NCBI GenBank assembly: GCA_902611415.1
Contig: CACLZM010000003.1
Location: forward strand, 1 to 64,000
Source: an uncultured Alphaproteobacteria bacterium
GTDB taxonomy: Bacteria > Pseudomonadota > Alphaproteobacteria > HIMB59
Length of the DNA: 64,000 nucleotides
Reading direction: 5' to 3'
A program made the translations under genes and the position numbers. This document shows positions 24,975-39,579 of this stretch, one piece after another. Numbering within the stretch: the stretch's first letter is position 1; every line of letters begins with the position of its first letter. The notes under the pieces were generated by a model. That model did no database searches, was not told where the DNA came from, and saw only the letters and a list, made by a program, of their open reading frames with translations.

Positions 24975-25415
24975 ATGCACAGCTATCTGGCTAATACTAA
25001 ATTGATCATTTATTTCCTGATTTTTCAGGCTTTTTTTGTAATAAAAACTTCATATTCAGATCATCTCACAGCAAAAATCACAGGTTTTGTTGATGCTTCA
25101 AGCCCAATTCATATTCTGGGGTATGATAGAAAATATTATTTTGAGGAAAATTCCGCACCCCTATTTATCGTTGTAGAAAAGGATATTAACAAATTTAATA
25201 AGATTAATTTAAAAGCATTCCCACATATCAATATTGGCTTATTTGCTTTTCAAGATACTGATGGAAATGGAGAATTTTCAAGAGATTTTAAAGGTCAACC
25301 TCTAGAACCATTCGGGTTTTCATTAAACCCTAATTTAAATTTTGAAGATGTTGTTTTTGAAAACATAGTTTTTGATATGAATAAATTTCAACAATTGGAA
25401 ATTCTACTTAAGTAA
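24975..25415 (+). CDS. DUF2141-like secreted protein
   Basis: 146 residues with an N-terminal hydrophobic signal (about residues 9-27). The C-terminal half, [21 protein letters not shown] then [10 protein letters not shown] and [12 protein letters not shown], matches DUF2141 (QD.NGNGKLD...G.P.EPYGFS), a beta-sandwich periplasmic family of unknown function. The ATG used overlaps a DnaA box; a TTG further down is possible. The gene ends overlapping the convergent cysNC by 8 bases. Confidence 0.7.
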   Translation: MHSYLANTKLIIYFLIFQAFFVIKTSYSDHLTAKITGFVDASSPIHILGYDRKYYFEENSAPLFIVVEKDINKFNKINLKAFPHINIGLFAFQDTDGNGEFSRDFKGQPLEPFGFSLNPNLNFEDVVFENIVFDMNKFQQLEILLK

Positions 25416-27273
25416 TAATATTCAATATTTTTTTTACAGCCTTACTTAAAGAAACTTTAGAGGTATCAATTTCCAGTTCAGGATTTGTAGGTTTTTCATA
25501 GATACTGTCTATGCCTGTGAAGTTTGGTATCTTACCCTGTCTTGCTTTTTTATATAAACCTTTTGGATCTCTTTTTTCAGCTACTTTTAAAGGAGTTGAA
25601 ATATAAATTTCTTTAAAATCATTCTTTTCAAAAAGTGATCGAGCCATTTCTCTTTCTAATCTAAATGGTGATATAAAAGCAGTGATCACAATTAGTCCAG
25701 CGTCACACATAAGTTTTGCCACCTCTGCAACTCGCCTTATATTTTCAACTCTATCTTTGTCTGTAAAACCTAAATCTTTATTTAAACCGTGTCTGATATT
25801 GTCTCCATCAAGAATGTATGTTTTTTTACCTTGAGAATATAATATTTTTTCTAGTTCATTAGCGATAGTGGATTTTCCAGATCCTGAAAGGCCAGTCATC
25901 CAAAGCACTTGACCTTTATGACCATTAATTTTTTCTCTTAAACTTTTATTAATAGTTAAGTTTTGAAGTTGAATATTTTGTGATCTACGTAGTGAGAAGT
26001 TTATCATTCCCATTCCAATAGTTTGATTATTAATTGGATGAATAATTATTAAAGATCCCAAAATTTTATTTTCTTTAAAAGTCGAAAAGGGAACAGCTTT
26101 ATTAAATGAGATAGAAATTTCTGCAACATCATTGAGTTTAAGTTCATTTCCAGCAGCGAACTCTAGCGTATTTACATCATATATTTTTTTTATGTTCATA
26201 ATTTTAATACTGGTTGAGATATTATGAATTTTTGCTAAATAAGTTCTTCCAGTAAAACCCTTATCCTCTGACATCCAAATAACATTCATGTTAAATTGGT
26301 CAGCCATATCAACCGAGGAGTTTTTTGAGCAAAGTATATCGCCCCTGGAGGTATCTATCTCTTTGTCTATGGTAAGTGTAATACTTTGTTTAAAACTTGC
26401 TGTTTTAAGAGATCTTTCGCCTACAAAAATTTCTTTTACTTTTACTTTTTGATTTGACGGAAGAGAAATTAACTCCTCACCCTTTCTAATTTTTCCCTCA
26501 GCGATGGTTCCTGAATATCCTCTGAAATTTAAATTAGGTCTATTGACACTTTGAATAGGAAGTACAAAACTGTCCGAGCTTTGTATTTTAGTTTTAGTAG
26601 TTTCTAAATAGTCAAATAGGGTTTTATCATTGTACCATTTCATGTATTTAGATTTTTTGTGAATATTATCTCCCTTAAGTGCTGATATAGGAATACTTTG
26701 AATATTTTTAAAATTTAATTTTTTTGAGAATAATTTGTATTCAGAGCTTATTTTTTCGTAAATATTTTTATCATAGTTAACTAAATCCATCTTATTAATT
26801 GCCAAGATAATATTTTTAATTCCAAGAAGAGATACAATGAAAGAATGTCTCTTAGTTTGTGTAAGTATGCCATTACGGGCATCAACAAGCAAGATAGCTA
26901 ACTCAGCTGTTGAGGCCCCAGTCGCCATGTTTCTAGTATATTGCTCGTGACCTGGTGTATCTGCTACAATAAACTTTCTTTTGCTACTTGAAAAAAATCG
27001 ATATGCAACGTCTATAGTAATACCTTGTTCTCTCTCAGCTGATAAACCATCGACCAGTAATGCAAAATCTATATTTTCACCTTGTGTTCCATATTTTTTT
27101 GAGTCATTTTTTAAGGAAGCAACTTGATCATCAAATATCATTTGAGATTCATAAAGCATCCTCCCAATTAATGTACTTTTACCATCATCAACAGATCCAC
27201 AAGTGATAAACCTTAATAGATTAAGGGAAGCTTGACTTTTTAAGTATCTGCTAATTGTACCGGTTTTATACAT
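25408..27273 (-). CDS. cysNC: Bifunctional sulfate adenylyltransferase large subunit / APS kinase
   Basis: A 621-residue fusion. The N-terminal EF-Tu-like GTPase (CysN) has G1 [13 protein letters not shown] (about 27-39), G3 [11 protein letters not shown] and G4 NKMD, followed by two beta-barrel domains. The C-terminal CysC kinase starts near residue 450 with Walker [14 protein letters not shown] and carries [15 protein letters not shown]. CysD with CysN makes APS from sulfate and ATP at the cost of GTP, and CysC phosphorylates APS to PAPS. It begins directly after the cysD stop. Confidence 0.95.
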   Translation of the reverse strand: MYKTGTISRYLKSQASLNLLRFITCGSVDDGKSTLIGRMLYESQMIFDDQVASLKNDSKKYGTQGENIDFALLVDGLSAEREQGITIDVAYRFFSSSKRKFIVADTPGHEQYTRNMATGASTAELAILLVDARNGILTQTKRHSFIVSLLGIKNIILAINKMDLVNYDKNIYEKISSEYKLFSKKLNFKNIQSIPISALKGDNIHKKSKYMKWYNDKTLFDYLETTKTKIQSSDSFVLPIQSVNRPNLNFRGYSGTIAEGKIRKGEELISLPSNQKVKVKEIFVGERSLKTASFKQSITLTIDKEIDTSRGDILCSKNSSVDMADQFNMNVIWMSEDKGFTGRTYLAKIHNISTSIKIMNIKKIYDVNTLEFAAGNELKLNDVAEISISFNKAVPFSTFKENKILGSLIIIHPINNQTIGMGMINFSLRRSQNIQLQNLTINKSLREKINGHKGQVLWMTGLSGSGKSTIANELEKILYSQGKKTYILDGDNIRHGLNKDLGFTDKDRVENIRRVAEVAKLMCDAGLIVITAFISPFRLEREMARSLFEKNDFKEIYISTPLKVAEKRDPKGLYKKARQGKIPNFTGIDSIYEKPTNPELEIDTSKVSLSKAVKKILNIIT

Positions 27274-28746
27274 TTAAAAATAACCATCAATTTTTTTGAT
27301 TTCCATAGAGCTACTTGAGTCTGTATCGATAGCTCTTCCTTGTCTTTCGGATGTTTTGGATTGAAGAAGCTCAAGAACAATGTCTTCAAGTGAATTTGCA
27401 TTTGATTCTATAGCACCAGTTAAGGGATAACAACCAAGTGTTCTGAACCTAATTCTTTTTAATTCAATTTTTTCGTTAGATTGAATATTAAATCGATCAT
27501 CATCGACCATAATAATCATTCCATCTCTCACTACCACAGGTCTAACTTTTGCATAATATAAGGGAACTATTGGTATTTGTTCTTGGTATATATATTGCCA
27601 AATATCTAATTCTGTCCAATTAGATAAGGGGAAAACCCTTGTGCTTTCTCCCTTATTGACTTTAGAGTTATATAAAGACCAAAGCTCTGGACGCTGATTT
27701 TTGGGATCCCATTGATGATAGGGGTTACGGAATGAAATAACCCTTTCTTTGGCTCTTGATTTCTCCTCATCTCTTCTTGCTCCACCAAAAGCAGCATCGT
27801 ATTTATACTTTTCTAAGGCTTGTTTTAGACTCTGAGTTTTCATTATATCAGTGTGGAGAGCAGAGCCATGATCAAATGGATTAATATTTGATTTAATGCC
27901 ATCAGGATTAATATGTGTTATTAGCTTCATACCACTATTTTTTTCTACCCAATTTCTAAATAAATACATTTCTCGGAACTTCCATCGAGTATCAACATGT
28001 AGTAGTGGGAATGGGGGAAGACTAGGGTAAAAAGCTTTTTGAGCAAGCCTTAACATCACTGAACTATCTTTTCCTATTGAGTAAAGCATTACAGGATTTT
28101 TTGTTTCACTTACTACTTCTCTGATAATATGAATACTTTCCGCTTCTAGATCTGACAGATAACTGTGTGAAGATAAATTAAATTTATTAAGTAGTTTCGT
28201 ATCATTAATTTTAAGGTTATTTATGTAAAATAAATAATCAGGAAAATGAACTGAGAGTTTTAATTTATCATTAATTTGATTTTCATCAATTTTTTGATCG
28301 AGAAAAATTTTAAGAAGATAAGTGTCTGGAAAAATAATAATATTTTTTTTTCTTAATTTTGAGAAATATTTTAAACTCTCAGAAATATCTTTTATTTTAT
28401 TTGATCTTACTTTGACCCACAGTCTTCCATTACGTCTATCATTTGCAAATAAAAATTTATTATTATTTACCTCAACGTATTGGATAAACAAAATAAGCGA
28501 TCTTTTTTTTTCAAATTTTTTTATGGAGTCCTCATAAATTAATTTGTTTATATTTCCTGCATGTATACTTAAAAGGCTTTCTATATTTAAATTCTCTGGA
28601 AAAATTGATATTTTTTCCAACCATCTTTCATAAGATCTTTTTGTTTTAAATAATTTTTTACTAAAAAGGAATTTATAATGACCATCGCTATCCCAAGCGG
28701 GAAATTTTATTGATGGGTTAATTTTAAAAAATAAAGTATGATTCAC
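27274..28746 (-). CDS. cysD: Sulfate adenylyltransferase small subunit with unknown N-terminal domain
   Basis: A 490-residue protein, where CysD is usually about 300. The C-terminal part from about residue 195 ([17 protein letters not shown]) is complete CysD: the PP-loop [43 protein letters not shown], and [16 protein letters not shown]. The first about 190 residues ([20 protein letters not shown]...) have no recognised motif. No ATG, GTG or TTG lies in frame close before the CysD core, and the frame is unbroken, so the extension seems genuine. It heads the cysD-cysNC operon, divergent from cysQ. Confidence 0.92.
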   Translation of the reverse strand: MNHTLFFKINPSIKFPAWDSDGHYKFLFSKKLFKTKRSYERWLEKISIFPENLNIESLLSIHAGNINKLIYEDSIKKFEKKRSLILFIQYVEVNNNKFLFANDRRNGRLWVKVRSNKIKDISESLKYFSKLRKKNIIIFPDTYLLKIFLDQKIDENQINDKLKLSVHFPDYLFYINNLKINDTKLLNKFNLSSHSYLSDLEAESIHIIREVVSETKNPVMLYSIGKDSSVMLRLAQKAFYPSLPPFPLLHVDTRWKFREMYLFRNWVEKNSGMKLITHINPDGIKSNINPFDHGSALHTDIMKTQSLKQALEKYKYDAAFGGARRDEEKSRAKERVISFRNPYHQWDPKNQRPELWSLYNSKVNKGESTRVFPLSNWTELDIWQYIYQEQIPIVPLYYAKVRPVVVRDGMIIMVDDDRFNIQSNEKIELKRIRFRTLGCYPLTGAIESNANSLEDIVLELLQSKTSERQGRAIDTDSSSSMEIKKIDGYF

Positions 28747-28827
28747 TATAATTGACCATTTGTCGTATTATTGGAAAAATACAAATAATAATCTTAATGT
28801 ATATAAAAAAAGCAAAAACTTAAAAAA

Positions 28828-29592
28828 ATGACCAATAATCACATAATACGACAATTTGAGTTTTTCAATGAAATCAGTGAAAATCTTGAGTTATGTTCTC
28901 AAAAAATTCTTAATATTTATGAGAACTTTGATCAAAGTATTGAATATAAAGACGATAAAAGCCCATTAACAGAAGCAGATTTAGCATCACATGGGTACAT
29001 TTCTGATTTATTATCATCTATTTCAGCTTACCCCATAATTTCAGAGGAGGGTGAGTTAAAGTACACTGATGAGCCAAAATACTGGTTAGTTGATCCTTTG
29101 GATGGAACTAAAGAATTTATTAATAAGAATGGTGAATTTACAATTAATATTGCTTTGATCAATAACAATTATCCAAACCAAGGGTTTGTTTACATTCCAA
29201 AAGACAAGACATTATTTTTTGGTGGCCTCAAGAAAGGTTCATACAAGTTATTAAATGACAATATCAAATCTATTACTGTGCAATCACCCTCCGATAAACT
29301 GAAGATTGTTATTAGCAGAAGTCATCTCAATAATGAGACAAAAACTTATTTATCTCAGTTTAATAATTTTGATACTCTACAAGCCGGTAGTTCTATAAAG
29401 TTTTGTATGATAGCAGAGGGTTTAGCAGATTTATATCCTAGGTTAGGACCTACTTCTGAATGGGACACTGCAGCAGCACAAGCAGTAGTAGAGGGAGCAG
29501 GTGGTACTGTAAAAGACCTAAAAGGTAATAGGTTGAAATATTCAAAGAGGGATTTAATCAATCCTCATTTTATAGTTAGAGGTAAAATCTAA
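28828..29592 (+). CDS. cysQ: 3'(2'),5'-bisphosphate nucleotidase CysQ
   Basis: Removes the 3'-phosphate of PAP, the product left when PAPS donates sulfate. The 254-residue inositol monophosphatase-fold protein has DDKSPLTEADLASH, the metal-binding ISEEGE, the signature WLVDPLDGTKEFI, and the C-terminal motif TSEWDTAAAQAVVEGAGG. It faces away from cysD across an 81-bp gap, so the two transcripts may be co-regulated. Its presence fits PAPS use in this cell. Confidence 0.93.
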   Translation: MTNNHIIRQFEFFNEISENLELCSQKILNIYENFDQSIEYKDDKSPLTEADLASHGYISDLLSSISAYPIISEEGELKYTDEPKYWLVDPLDGTKEFINKNGEFTINIALINNNYPNQGFVYIPKDKTLFFGGLKKGSYKLLNDNIKSITVQSPSDKLKIVISRSHLNNETKTYLSQFNNFDTLQAGSSIKFCMIAEGLADLYPRLGPTSEWDTAAAQAVVEGAGGTVKDLKGNRLKYSKRDLINPHFIVRGKI

Positions 29593-29594
29593 AT

Positions 29595-30575
29595 TTACTT
29601 ACTAGGGTTTTTTTCTTTATAAGTTTTCTCTAAACTTATGTCATCAACTTCAGTATATATTTGAGTTGTAGATAACGAACTATGTCCTAATAATTCTTGA
29701 ATTATTCTTAAATCCCCGCCATTTTTTAATAGGTGAGTTGCAAAACTATGTCTTAATGAGTGAGGTGTTGCTGTTTTTGGTAGCCCCAAATTAACTCTGG
29801 CATTCTTCAAATCTCTTTGGAAAGCTGAGGCTTTAAGCGGATTACCTCTATCTCCAACAAATACCGAAACATCGCTTGGCAAATCATATGGTATTTCTTT
29901 TAGATAATTTTCTAATGAGTTAGCTACAATATCAAGAACTGGCACTAATCTTTCTTTATTACCTTTGCCCAAGATTGTAAGAGAACTTTTATCAATTAAA
30001 TGGCTTTTAGTAATAGATAGCGCCTCATTTATTCGTAGCCCACATCCGTACAAAAGATAAAGCAAAGCTATATTTCTTTTTTGAACCCAGCTTTTTTTTG
30101 ATATTTTTTTTAACTCTTCAATTAATAGCTCAATATCTCCCTCTGCTATAGGTTTAGGAATGGATCTTGGAATTTTTGGATTTTTTAATAATTGAACCTC
30201 GCTATAAGCAACTTTATATAAATCATTATTTAGAGATGAATACTTAAAAAAATTTTTAAGAGAACTTATAGCTCTTCTCCTTGATCTTGCTGACAATGGT
30301 TTTTTATAAATATTTTTATATTTTCTATTCTCACTGAGATCTGCCAACCAAGCCCTAAATGTCTGCAAATTTAAATCTTTTAAATTTGATAAAGATACGG
30401 AATTTCCATTATAGAACTGAAAGAAAATTAAAAAATCACATACATCAAAGCAGTAAGATCTATATGTGTTTTCCGAGTGGCCTTTTATGTCTTTTAAGTA
30501 AGTAGCCCATTTATCAAAGTCTTGTATTGAGGATTTATCTATTTTTAACTGTTCTAACAGTTCAATAAAATTCAT
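29595..30575 (-). CDS. xerC: Tyrosine recombinase XerC
   Basis: A 326-residue site-specific recombinase that resolves chromosome dimers at dif. An N-terminal SAM-like core-binding domain is followed by the catalytic domain with Arg in GCGLRINEAL, HSLRHSFATHLL (His-x-x-Arg), LGHSSLSTTQIYT with the final His and nucleophilic Tyr. Location beside priA and the atp operon is conserved in alphaproteobacteria, which argues for the housekeeping XerC rather than an island integrase. A separate XerD is expected elsewhere. Confidence 0.9.
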   Translation of the reverse strand: MNFIELLEQLKIDKSSIQDFDKWATYLKDIKGHSENTYRSYCFDVCDFLIFFQFYNGNSVSLSNLKDLNLQTFRAWLADLSENRKYKNIYKKPLSARSRRRAISSLKNFFKYSSLNNDLYKVAYSEVQLLKNPKIPRSIPKPIAEGDIELLIEELKKISKKSWVQKRNIALLYLLYGCGLRINEALSITKSHLIDKSSLTILGKGNKERLVPVLDIVANSLENYLKEIPYDLPSDVSVFVGDRGNPLKASAFQRDLKNARVNLGLPKTATPHSLRHSFATHLLKNGGDLRIIQELLGHSSLSTTQIYTEVDDISLEKTYKEKNPSK

Positions 30576-30609
30576 TACATTATATTATAAATTAGAATCA
30601 AAATTTAAA

Positions 30610-32682
30610 ATGGATTATTACTACCAAGTTATGCCAATAGGGCAAATAAATGAGAGCCTGACTTATAAATACTCACATTCTATCAAGGTAGGCTCCATTG
30701 TTGAAATACCTTTAAGAAAAAGAAAATCAGCAGGAGTTATTATATCTCAAACAAACATTAAAGATTTAAAATTCGATCTCAAAAAAGTACTTTCAATTAG
30801 TAATTATTATCAATTTACTGTTTGCACAGAAAACATTGATTTTTACAAGTATGTGTCAATACATTGCTTCATAGATTTAGGTATGGTTTTGAAGATGGCA
30901 ATACAACAATTTCCTAATACACAATTAAAAAATTATTATCTTTTTAAAAATAAAATTTATGAAACTCAAAAAAATCTCATTGATAAATACAACCTATCAA
31001 AAAAAGATTGGCAGAAATTATTAGAAGAAAAAAAAATATCTCAAACTACAGATAGTTTTATTTTTGATGGCATGGCGCAAAATATTTCTTTAAACCCTGA
31101 TCAAGAAAATATTTTTAAATCATTTCAAACAAATAAAAATAATGATTTTCAAGTTCACCTTATAGATGGTGTTACAGGTTCGGGTAAAACAGAGTTGTAT
31201 TTAAAAGCTGTTGAGTCAAATTTAGTTAGGGGAAATCAATCTTTAATACTTTTACCAGAGATAGCTTTAACTGAAGAATGGTCTAAAAGATTTTTTAAAT
31301 ATTTTGGTTGTAGGCCCTTTATTTGGCACTCTAAACAATCAAAAATTCAAAAAGCTAGAATAATCAGATCTCTTCTATCGGGTGAACCATGCGTTTTAGT
31401 TGGAGCAAGGTCATCGGTTTTACTTCCTTTCAAGAATTTAAAATTAATAATATGCGATGAAGAGCACGACTCATCTTATAAACAAGAAGACGGCCCAAAA
31501 TATCAAGCAAGAGATATGGCCATATATAAAGCAAAATGCTCAAAGGCTTTATGTCTTTTAATAAGTGCATCTCCATCATTAGAGAGTCTTCATAATTCTA
31601 ATCAGCGAAAATTTAATATTCATCATCTTTCAAATCAATTTCATAAAACTCAATTACCATCAGTTGAAATTATTGACATGAATCAATCAAAACCTAGCTC
31701 TAGGGCCTGGATATCAAAACAAGTATTTGATGAAACAAATAGGGTCCTAAAACAAAAAGGACAAGTTTTATTTTTTCTCAATAGACGTGGCTATGCTCCA
31801 TCCAAAATATGTGCAAGTTGTCATACACCAATACAGTGTCAAAATTGTGCAGCAAATTTAGTTTATCACAAAAAAATTGATAGACTCATTTGTCATCATT
31901 GTTCAAATTATTTTGAGCCTAACCAAATATGTAAGATGTGTTCATCTGAAAAATTTATATCGATTGGTATAGGGTTAGAAAGACTTCAAGAGGAAGTTAC
32001 ACGCCTTTTTCCAGGATACCCAAATCAATTATTTTCGAGTGACACATTAAAATCAAAAAAAAATAAAAAAGAAATCATTGAAAATATATTTAATTTAAAT
32101 ACTAGTCTACTGATTGGCTCACAAATAATAGGGAAGTCTTTTCATTTTCCAAATTTAAAATTAGTAAATATTATTGATGCAGACTCAAGTCTGTATAGTC
32201 CTGATTTCAGAGCTATGGAAAAAACATACCAGCTTTTGCAACAAGTAGCAGGGAGATCTGGTAGAGAGGGTAACAGGGGTAAGGTCTTAATTCAAACTTA
32301 CAATCCTAAGCATTCGATATACAATTCACTTAAGAACCAAAGTAGAGATCAATTTATAAAATTAGAACTTCAAAGAAGAGAAGAGAACAATTTACCTCCA
32401 TTTTACAAAATTGTTCAAATCCAATTAATCCACCCTAATGTCTCAGCTATAAGAGAGGCTTGCCAAGAAATTCTTGATATATCGAAAAAGAGTAGACTTG
32501 ATATTTTAGGGCCTGTCCCCTCATTGATTCCATATAAAATGAAGCACTTTCATGAGAATTTTTATTTTAAAGAGAGGACATATAAGGCTTTGAGAAAAAA
32601 AATAGATATCTTAATGTCAAAAATAGCCCCAAAATACAGGCGTTTTCTAAATATTGACATTGATCCACTATCAATCGCTTGA
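30610..32682 (+). CDS. priA: Primosomal protein N' (replication restart helicase)
   Basis: A 690-residue 3'-5' superfamily 2 helicase that reloads the replisome at stalled forks. The N-terminal DNA-binding domain begins QVMPIGQINESLTYKYS. Helicase motifs include Walker A GVTGSGKTELY and Walker B ICDEEHDSSYKQEDGPKY. A zinc insertion with paired cysteines (CASCHTPIQCQNC, CHHCSNYF, CKMC) separates the RecA lobes, and QVAGRSGREG is motif VI. It is divergent from xerC across a 34-bp gap and sits upstream of atpH. Confidence 0.95.
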   Translation: MDYYYQVMPIGQINESLTYKYSHSIKVGSIVEIPLRKRKSAGVIISQTNIKDLKFDLKKVLSISNYYQFTVCTENIDFYKYVSIHCFIDLGMVLKMAIQQFPNTQLKNYYLFKNKIYETQKNLIDKYNLSKKDWQKLLEEKKISQTTDSFIFDGMAQNISLNPDQENIFKSFQTNKNNDFQVHLIDGVTGSGKTELYLKAVESNLVRGNQSLILLPEIALTEEWSKRFFKYFGCRPFIWHSKQSKIQKARIIRSLLSGEPCVLVGARSSVLLPFKNLKLIICDEEHDSSYKQEDGPKYQARDMAIYKAKCSKALCLLISASPSLESLHNSNQRKFNIHHLSNQFHKTQLPSVEIIDMNQSKPSSRAWISKQVFDETNRVLKQKGQVLFFLNRRGYAPSKICASCHTPIQCQNCAANLVYHKKIDRLICHHCSNYFEPNQICKMCSSEKFISIGIGLERLQEEVTRLFPGYPNQLFSSDTLKSKKNKKEIIENIFNLNTSLLIGSQIIGKSFHFPNLKLVNIIDADSSLYSPDFRAMEKTYQLLQQVAGRSGREGNRGKVLIQTYNPKHSIYNSLKNQSRDQFIKLELQRREENNLPPFYKIVQIQLIHPNVSAIREACQEILDISKKSRLDILGPVPSLIPYKMKHFHENFYFKERTYKALRKKIDILMSKIAPKYRRFLNIDIDPLSIA

Positions 32683-32747
32683 TGCGTCATTTGTATGATG
32701 CCGGTTGGCCTAGTGATGTGATAAAAAATTGAGGTTAACTATACAAA

Positions 32748-37142
<4,395 letters not shown>

Positions 37143-37144
37143 TT

Positions 37145-37510
37145 ATGATTAATTTGAAGGTCGTATCCCCTCAAAAAGTGATTTTTGAAAAAGAAGTTGA
37201 GATGGCAGTTTTGCCAGGAGCAGAGGGTGATTTTGCTGCAATGCCTAATCATTCTCCGTTCATCAGTTCTTTGCGACCTGGTCAAATGGCAATTATGTCT
37301 TCAAACAAAGTTGATGAGAGTTTCTTTGTGTCAGGTGGTTTGGTTATGCTTAAAGAAAAGGTTTGTGAGGTCTTAGTAGATCAAATAGAGCCATTGTCTG
37401 ATGTTAATAGCTCTAACTACCAACAATCTAAAACCTATCAAGAACTAGAGGGTAATGAAACTGCTCTTGGTACGTTTGAACAAGTAGTAAATAATCCGCC
37501 TTATAAATAG
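37145..37510 (+). CDS. atpC: ATP synthase F1 epsilon subunit
   Basis: A 121-residue subunit attached to the rotor that can inhibit ATP hydrolysis. The N-terminal beta-sandwich reads NLKVVSPQKVIFEKEVEMAVLPGAEGDFAAMPNH; the C-terminal helical hairpin is short and poorly conserved, so the inhibitory function may be weak. Last gene of the operon; its end overlaps the convergent rppH by 10 bases. Confidence 0.92.
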   Translation: MINLKVVSPQKVIFEKEVEMAVLPGAEGDFAAMPNHSPFISSLRPGQMAIMSSNKVDESFFVSGGLVMLKEKVCEVLVDQIEPLSDVNSSNYQQSKTYQELEGNETALGTFEQVVNNPPYK

Positions 37511-37974
37511 TCTTTAAATTCTTTTAATAATTTTTCGTAAATTGCTTTTTTAAAAGGCACTATGTTGGGAACCAAAAAATCTGGCTTAACCCATTTATAA
37601 TCAGAAAATTCAGGGTGAGATGTTTCAATATTTATATCTTTCTCACTGCCTTTAAATTCATACAAGAACCATTTTTGACGCTGACCTTTGTATTTACCTT
37701 TCCAAAGAGTTTTTGATAAGTCTTTAGGTAAAGAATAGTAATACCAGTCTTTGCTCTGTGAGATTAACTTAACTTTATTTTTTTTTATACCAATCTCTTC
37801 CTCCATTTCTCTAAGAGCTGCCACTTCAGATTTTTCTTTGGGATCAATCCCACCTTGTGGCATTTGCCAAAATTCTGAAGGGTGGTCTATTCTTTTTCCA
37901 ACAAATATTTCTTTATTTTGATTAATAATCATCATACCAACATTTGGTCGATAATCTTTGGGGTTTATTTTCAT
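37501..37974 (-). CDS. rppH: RNA pyrophosphohydrolase (Nudix)
   Basis: Starts mRNA decay by taking pyrophosphate from 5'-triphosphate ends. The 157-residue protein begins YRPNVGMMIINQNKEIFVGKR, typical of RppH/NudH, and contains an exact Nudix box (GX5EX7REUXEEXGU) within GGIDPKEKSEVAALREMEEE and the following IGI. It abuts ctpA (one-base overlap), as in other alphaproteobacteria. Confidence 0.92.
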   Translation of the reverse strand: MKINPKDYRPNVGMMIINQNKEIFVGKRIDHPSEFWQMPQGGIDPKEKSEVAALREMEEEIGIKKNKVKLISQSKDWYYYSLPKDLSKTLWKGKYKGQRQKWFLYEFKGSEKDINIETSHPEFSDYKWVKPDFLVPNIVPFKKAIYEKLLKEFKDYL

Positions 37975-39200
37975 TAATTTAATACAGCTATGGTTTTGAC
38001 TGCATCAATGGCACGAGATAGCTGATAATCTCTTTCAAGAATATCATCAGTTGACTCTTCCTCCTCACTTTCTTCATTTGTCTCATTATCTAAAGCTTCT
38101 CGATAATCTGACTCTCTAAACGTAAAGTTATTATCAATCACATTTAGTTCAGCTCTAGGCACTACAACATCCGGCTCAATACCAACTGCTTGTATTGAAT
38201 CCCCACTTGGTGTGTAATACTTTGCGATGGTGAGTCTGATTGCACCGCTGTCAATAGGTATAATGGTTTGCACAGAACCTTTTCCAAATGACTTTATACC
38301 CATAATTACTGCCCTATCATGATCTTGTAATGCACCAGCAACAATTTCAGATGCCGAAGCAGAACCCTCATTGATTAATATAATCAATGGTTTTCCATTA
38401 ATTAGATCCCCTTTTTTAGCAGAGTAAACTTGAACATCTTTCTTTTCTCTTCCTCTGATTGAAACTATTTCTCCTTTATCAAGGAACATATCTGTAACTG
38501 ATACAGACTCATTTAATAATCCCCCTGGATTATTTCTTAAATCCAGAACATAACCAATTGGAGCATCAGTACCATCTTCAAGTTCTTTTATACTTTTTTT
38601 TAATCCTGTTGTTGTTTGCTCATTAAATTGAATTATTCTTATGTATCCTACATCGTTAATCAAACGATGTTTAACAGATGCAACTTTAATTATATCTCTT
38701 TTAATATCGACATCGAATGGATCTTCGGAAGATCTAAAAATTGTTAAAGTTATAGTGGTCCCTGGTTCACCTTTCATAATATCAATTGCTTCCTTTAAAG
38801 TCATATCGACTACTGATGTGCCATCTAAATGCGTTATATAATCTCCAGCTAAAATTCCAGCCTTATAGGCTGGGGTATCGTCAATTGGAGAGACTACTTT
38901 TATGAAACCTTTATCTGTCGTGATTTCGATGCCTAATCCACCAAAAGAACCTGATGTGTCCATCTGCATTTCTTTATAAATTTCTTCACTCATAAAACTT
39001 GAATGAGGATCCAGAGCCTGTAGCATCCCATTCAAAGCTTTTTCTATTAACTCTTTATCTGTTACCTCTTCAACATATTGATTTTTTACTCGGTTATAAA
39101 CTTCGTTGAAAATACTTAATTGTTTATAGGTTTCTTTAGTATCAGAAAAACTGACATTCACATTAAAGATTAAAATTAAAATAAAAAATATTTTGAGCAT
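37974..39200 (-). CDS. ctpA: Carboxyl-terminal processing protease (S41)
   Basis: A periplasmic serine protease of about 408 residues. I start it at ATG 39200, because MLKIFFILILIFNVNVSFSD is a good signal peptide; a longer frame reaching 39284 would run into rsfS and bury it. A PDZ domain (GSFGGLGIEITTDKGFIKVVSPIDD) precedes the catalytic domain with Ser in NEGSASASEIVAG and Lys in GIKSFGKGSVQT. A Glu-rich linker follows near the C-terminus. It trims C-termini of envelope proteins. The murein hydrolase gene often found just upstream in alphaproteobacteria is absent. Confidence 0.92.
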   Translation of the reverse strand: MLKIFFILILIFNVNVSFSDTKETYKQLSIFNEVYNRVKNQYVEEVTDKELIEKALNGMLQALDPHSSFMSEEIYKEMQMDTSGSFGGLGIEITTDKGFIKVVSPIDDTPAYKAGILAGDYITHLDGTSVVDMTLKEAIDIMKGEPGTTITLTIFRSSEDPFDVDIKRDIIKVASVKHRLINDVGYIRIIQFNEQTTTGLKKSIKELEDGTDAPIGYVLDLRNNPGGLLNESVSVTDMFLDKGEIVSIRGREKKDVQVYSAKKGDLINGKPLIILINEGSASASEIVAGALQDHDRAVIMGIKSFGKGSVQTIIPIDSGAIRLTIAKYYTPSGDSIQAVGIEPDVVVPRAELNVIDNNFTFRESDYREALDNETNEESEEEESTDDILERDYQLSRAIDAVKTIAVLN

Positions 39201-39210
39201 ATTTGATTTT

Positions 39211-39579
39211 TTAAGAGGCAGTATTGATTGTGTTGAAGTCTTCAGACCATAGTTTTTCCAAATCGTATATTTCTCTAACTTCATTTCTAAAAATATGCAC
39301 TAAAACATGTCCAGCATCAATGACCGTCCAGTCGCAAAGGGGCTTTCCTTCTGGTTTATTGCAATAAAGTTTATTTTTCTTAAGGTATCGGTAAACCTTA
39401 TCTGAAACTGAGTCTACATGCTTATTTGATCGCCCGGATGCAACGATCATGAACTCAGCGAATTCTGCCTTTCCTTTGAGAGAAATAACTGAGATATTCT
39501 CAGCCTTGTTGTCTTCAAGACTGTCGACTATAGCCTTAACAGAAGGGTCTTTATCGTGATTAAGAATTTCGTAACTCAC
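39211..39579 (-). CDS. rsfS: Ribosomal silencing factor RsfS
   Basis: Binds L14 and blocks subunit joining when nutrients are low. The 122-residue protein carries the RsfS core: EFMIVASGRSNKHVDSVSDKV, then KPEGKPLCDWTVIDAGHVLVHIF, and REIYDLEKLWSED. The first about 15 residues overlap the 3' end of nadD (20 bases), so the true start could be slightly later. nadD-rsfS is a common gene pair. Confidence 0.92.
   Translation of the reverse strand: MSYEILNHDKDPSVKAIVDSLEDNKAENISVISLKGKAEFAEFMIVASGRSNKHVDSVSDKVYRYLKKNKLYCNKPEGKPLCDWTVIDAGHVLVHIFRNEVREIYDLEKLWSEDFNTINTAS

Noticed and set aside
27606..27797. A minus-strand frame inside cysD
   Set aside because: It lies in an alternative frame of the conserved CysD core; no frameshift is needed to explain cysD.
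29595..30575. Tyrosine recombinase as part of a mobile element
   Set aside because: Its place beside priA and the atp operon and its XerC-type motifs indicate the housekeeping dimer-resolution enzyme.
39201..39284. Longer N-terminus for the C-terminal protease
   Set aside because: It would overlap rsfS and push the signal peptide inward; ATG 39200 begins a normal signal sequence.
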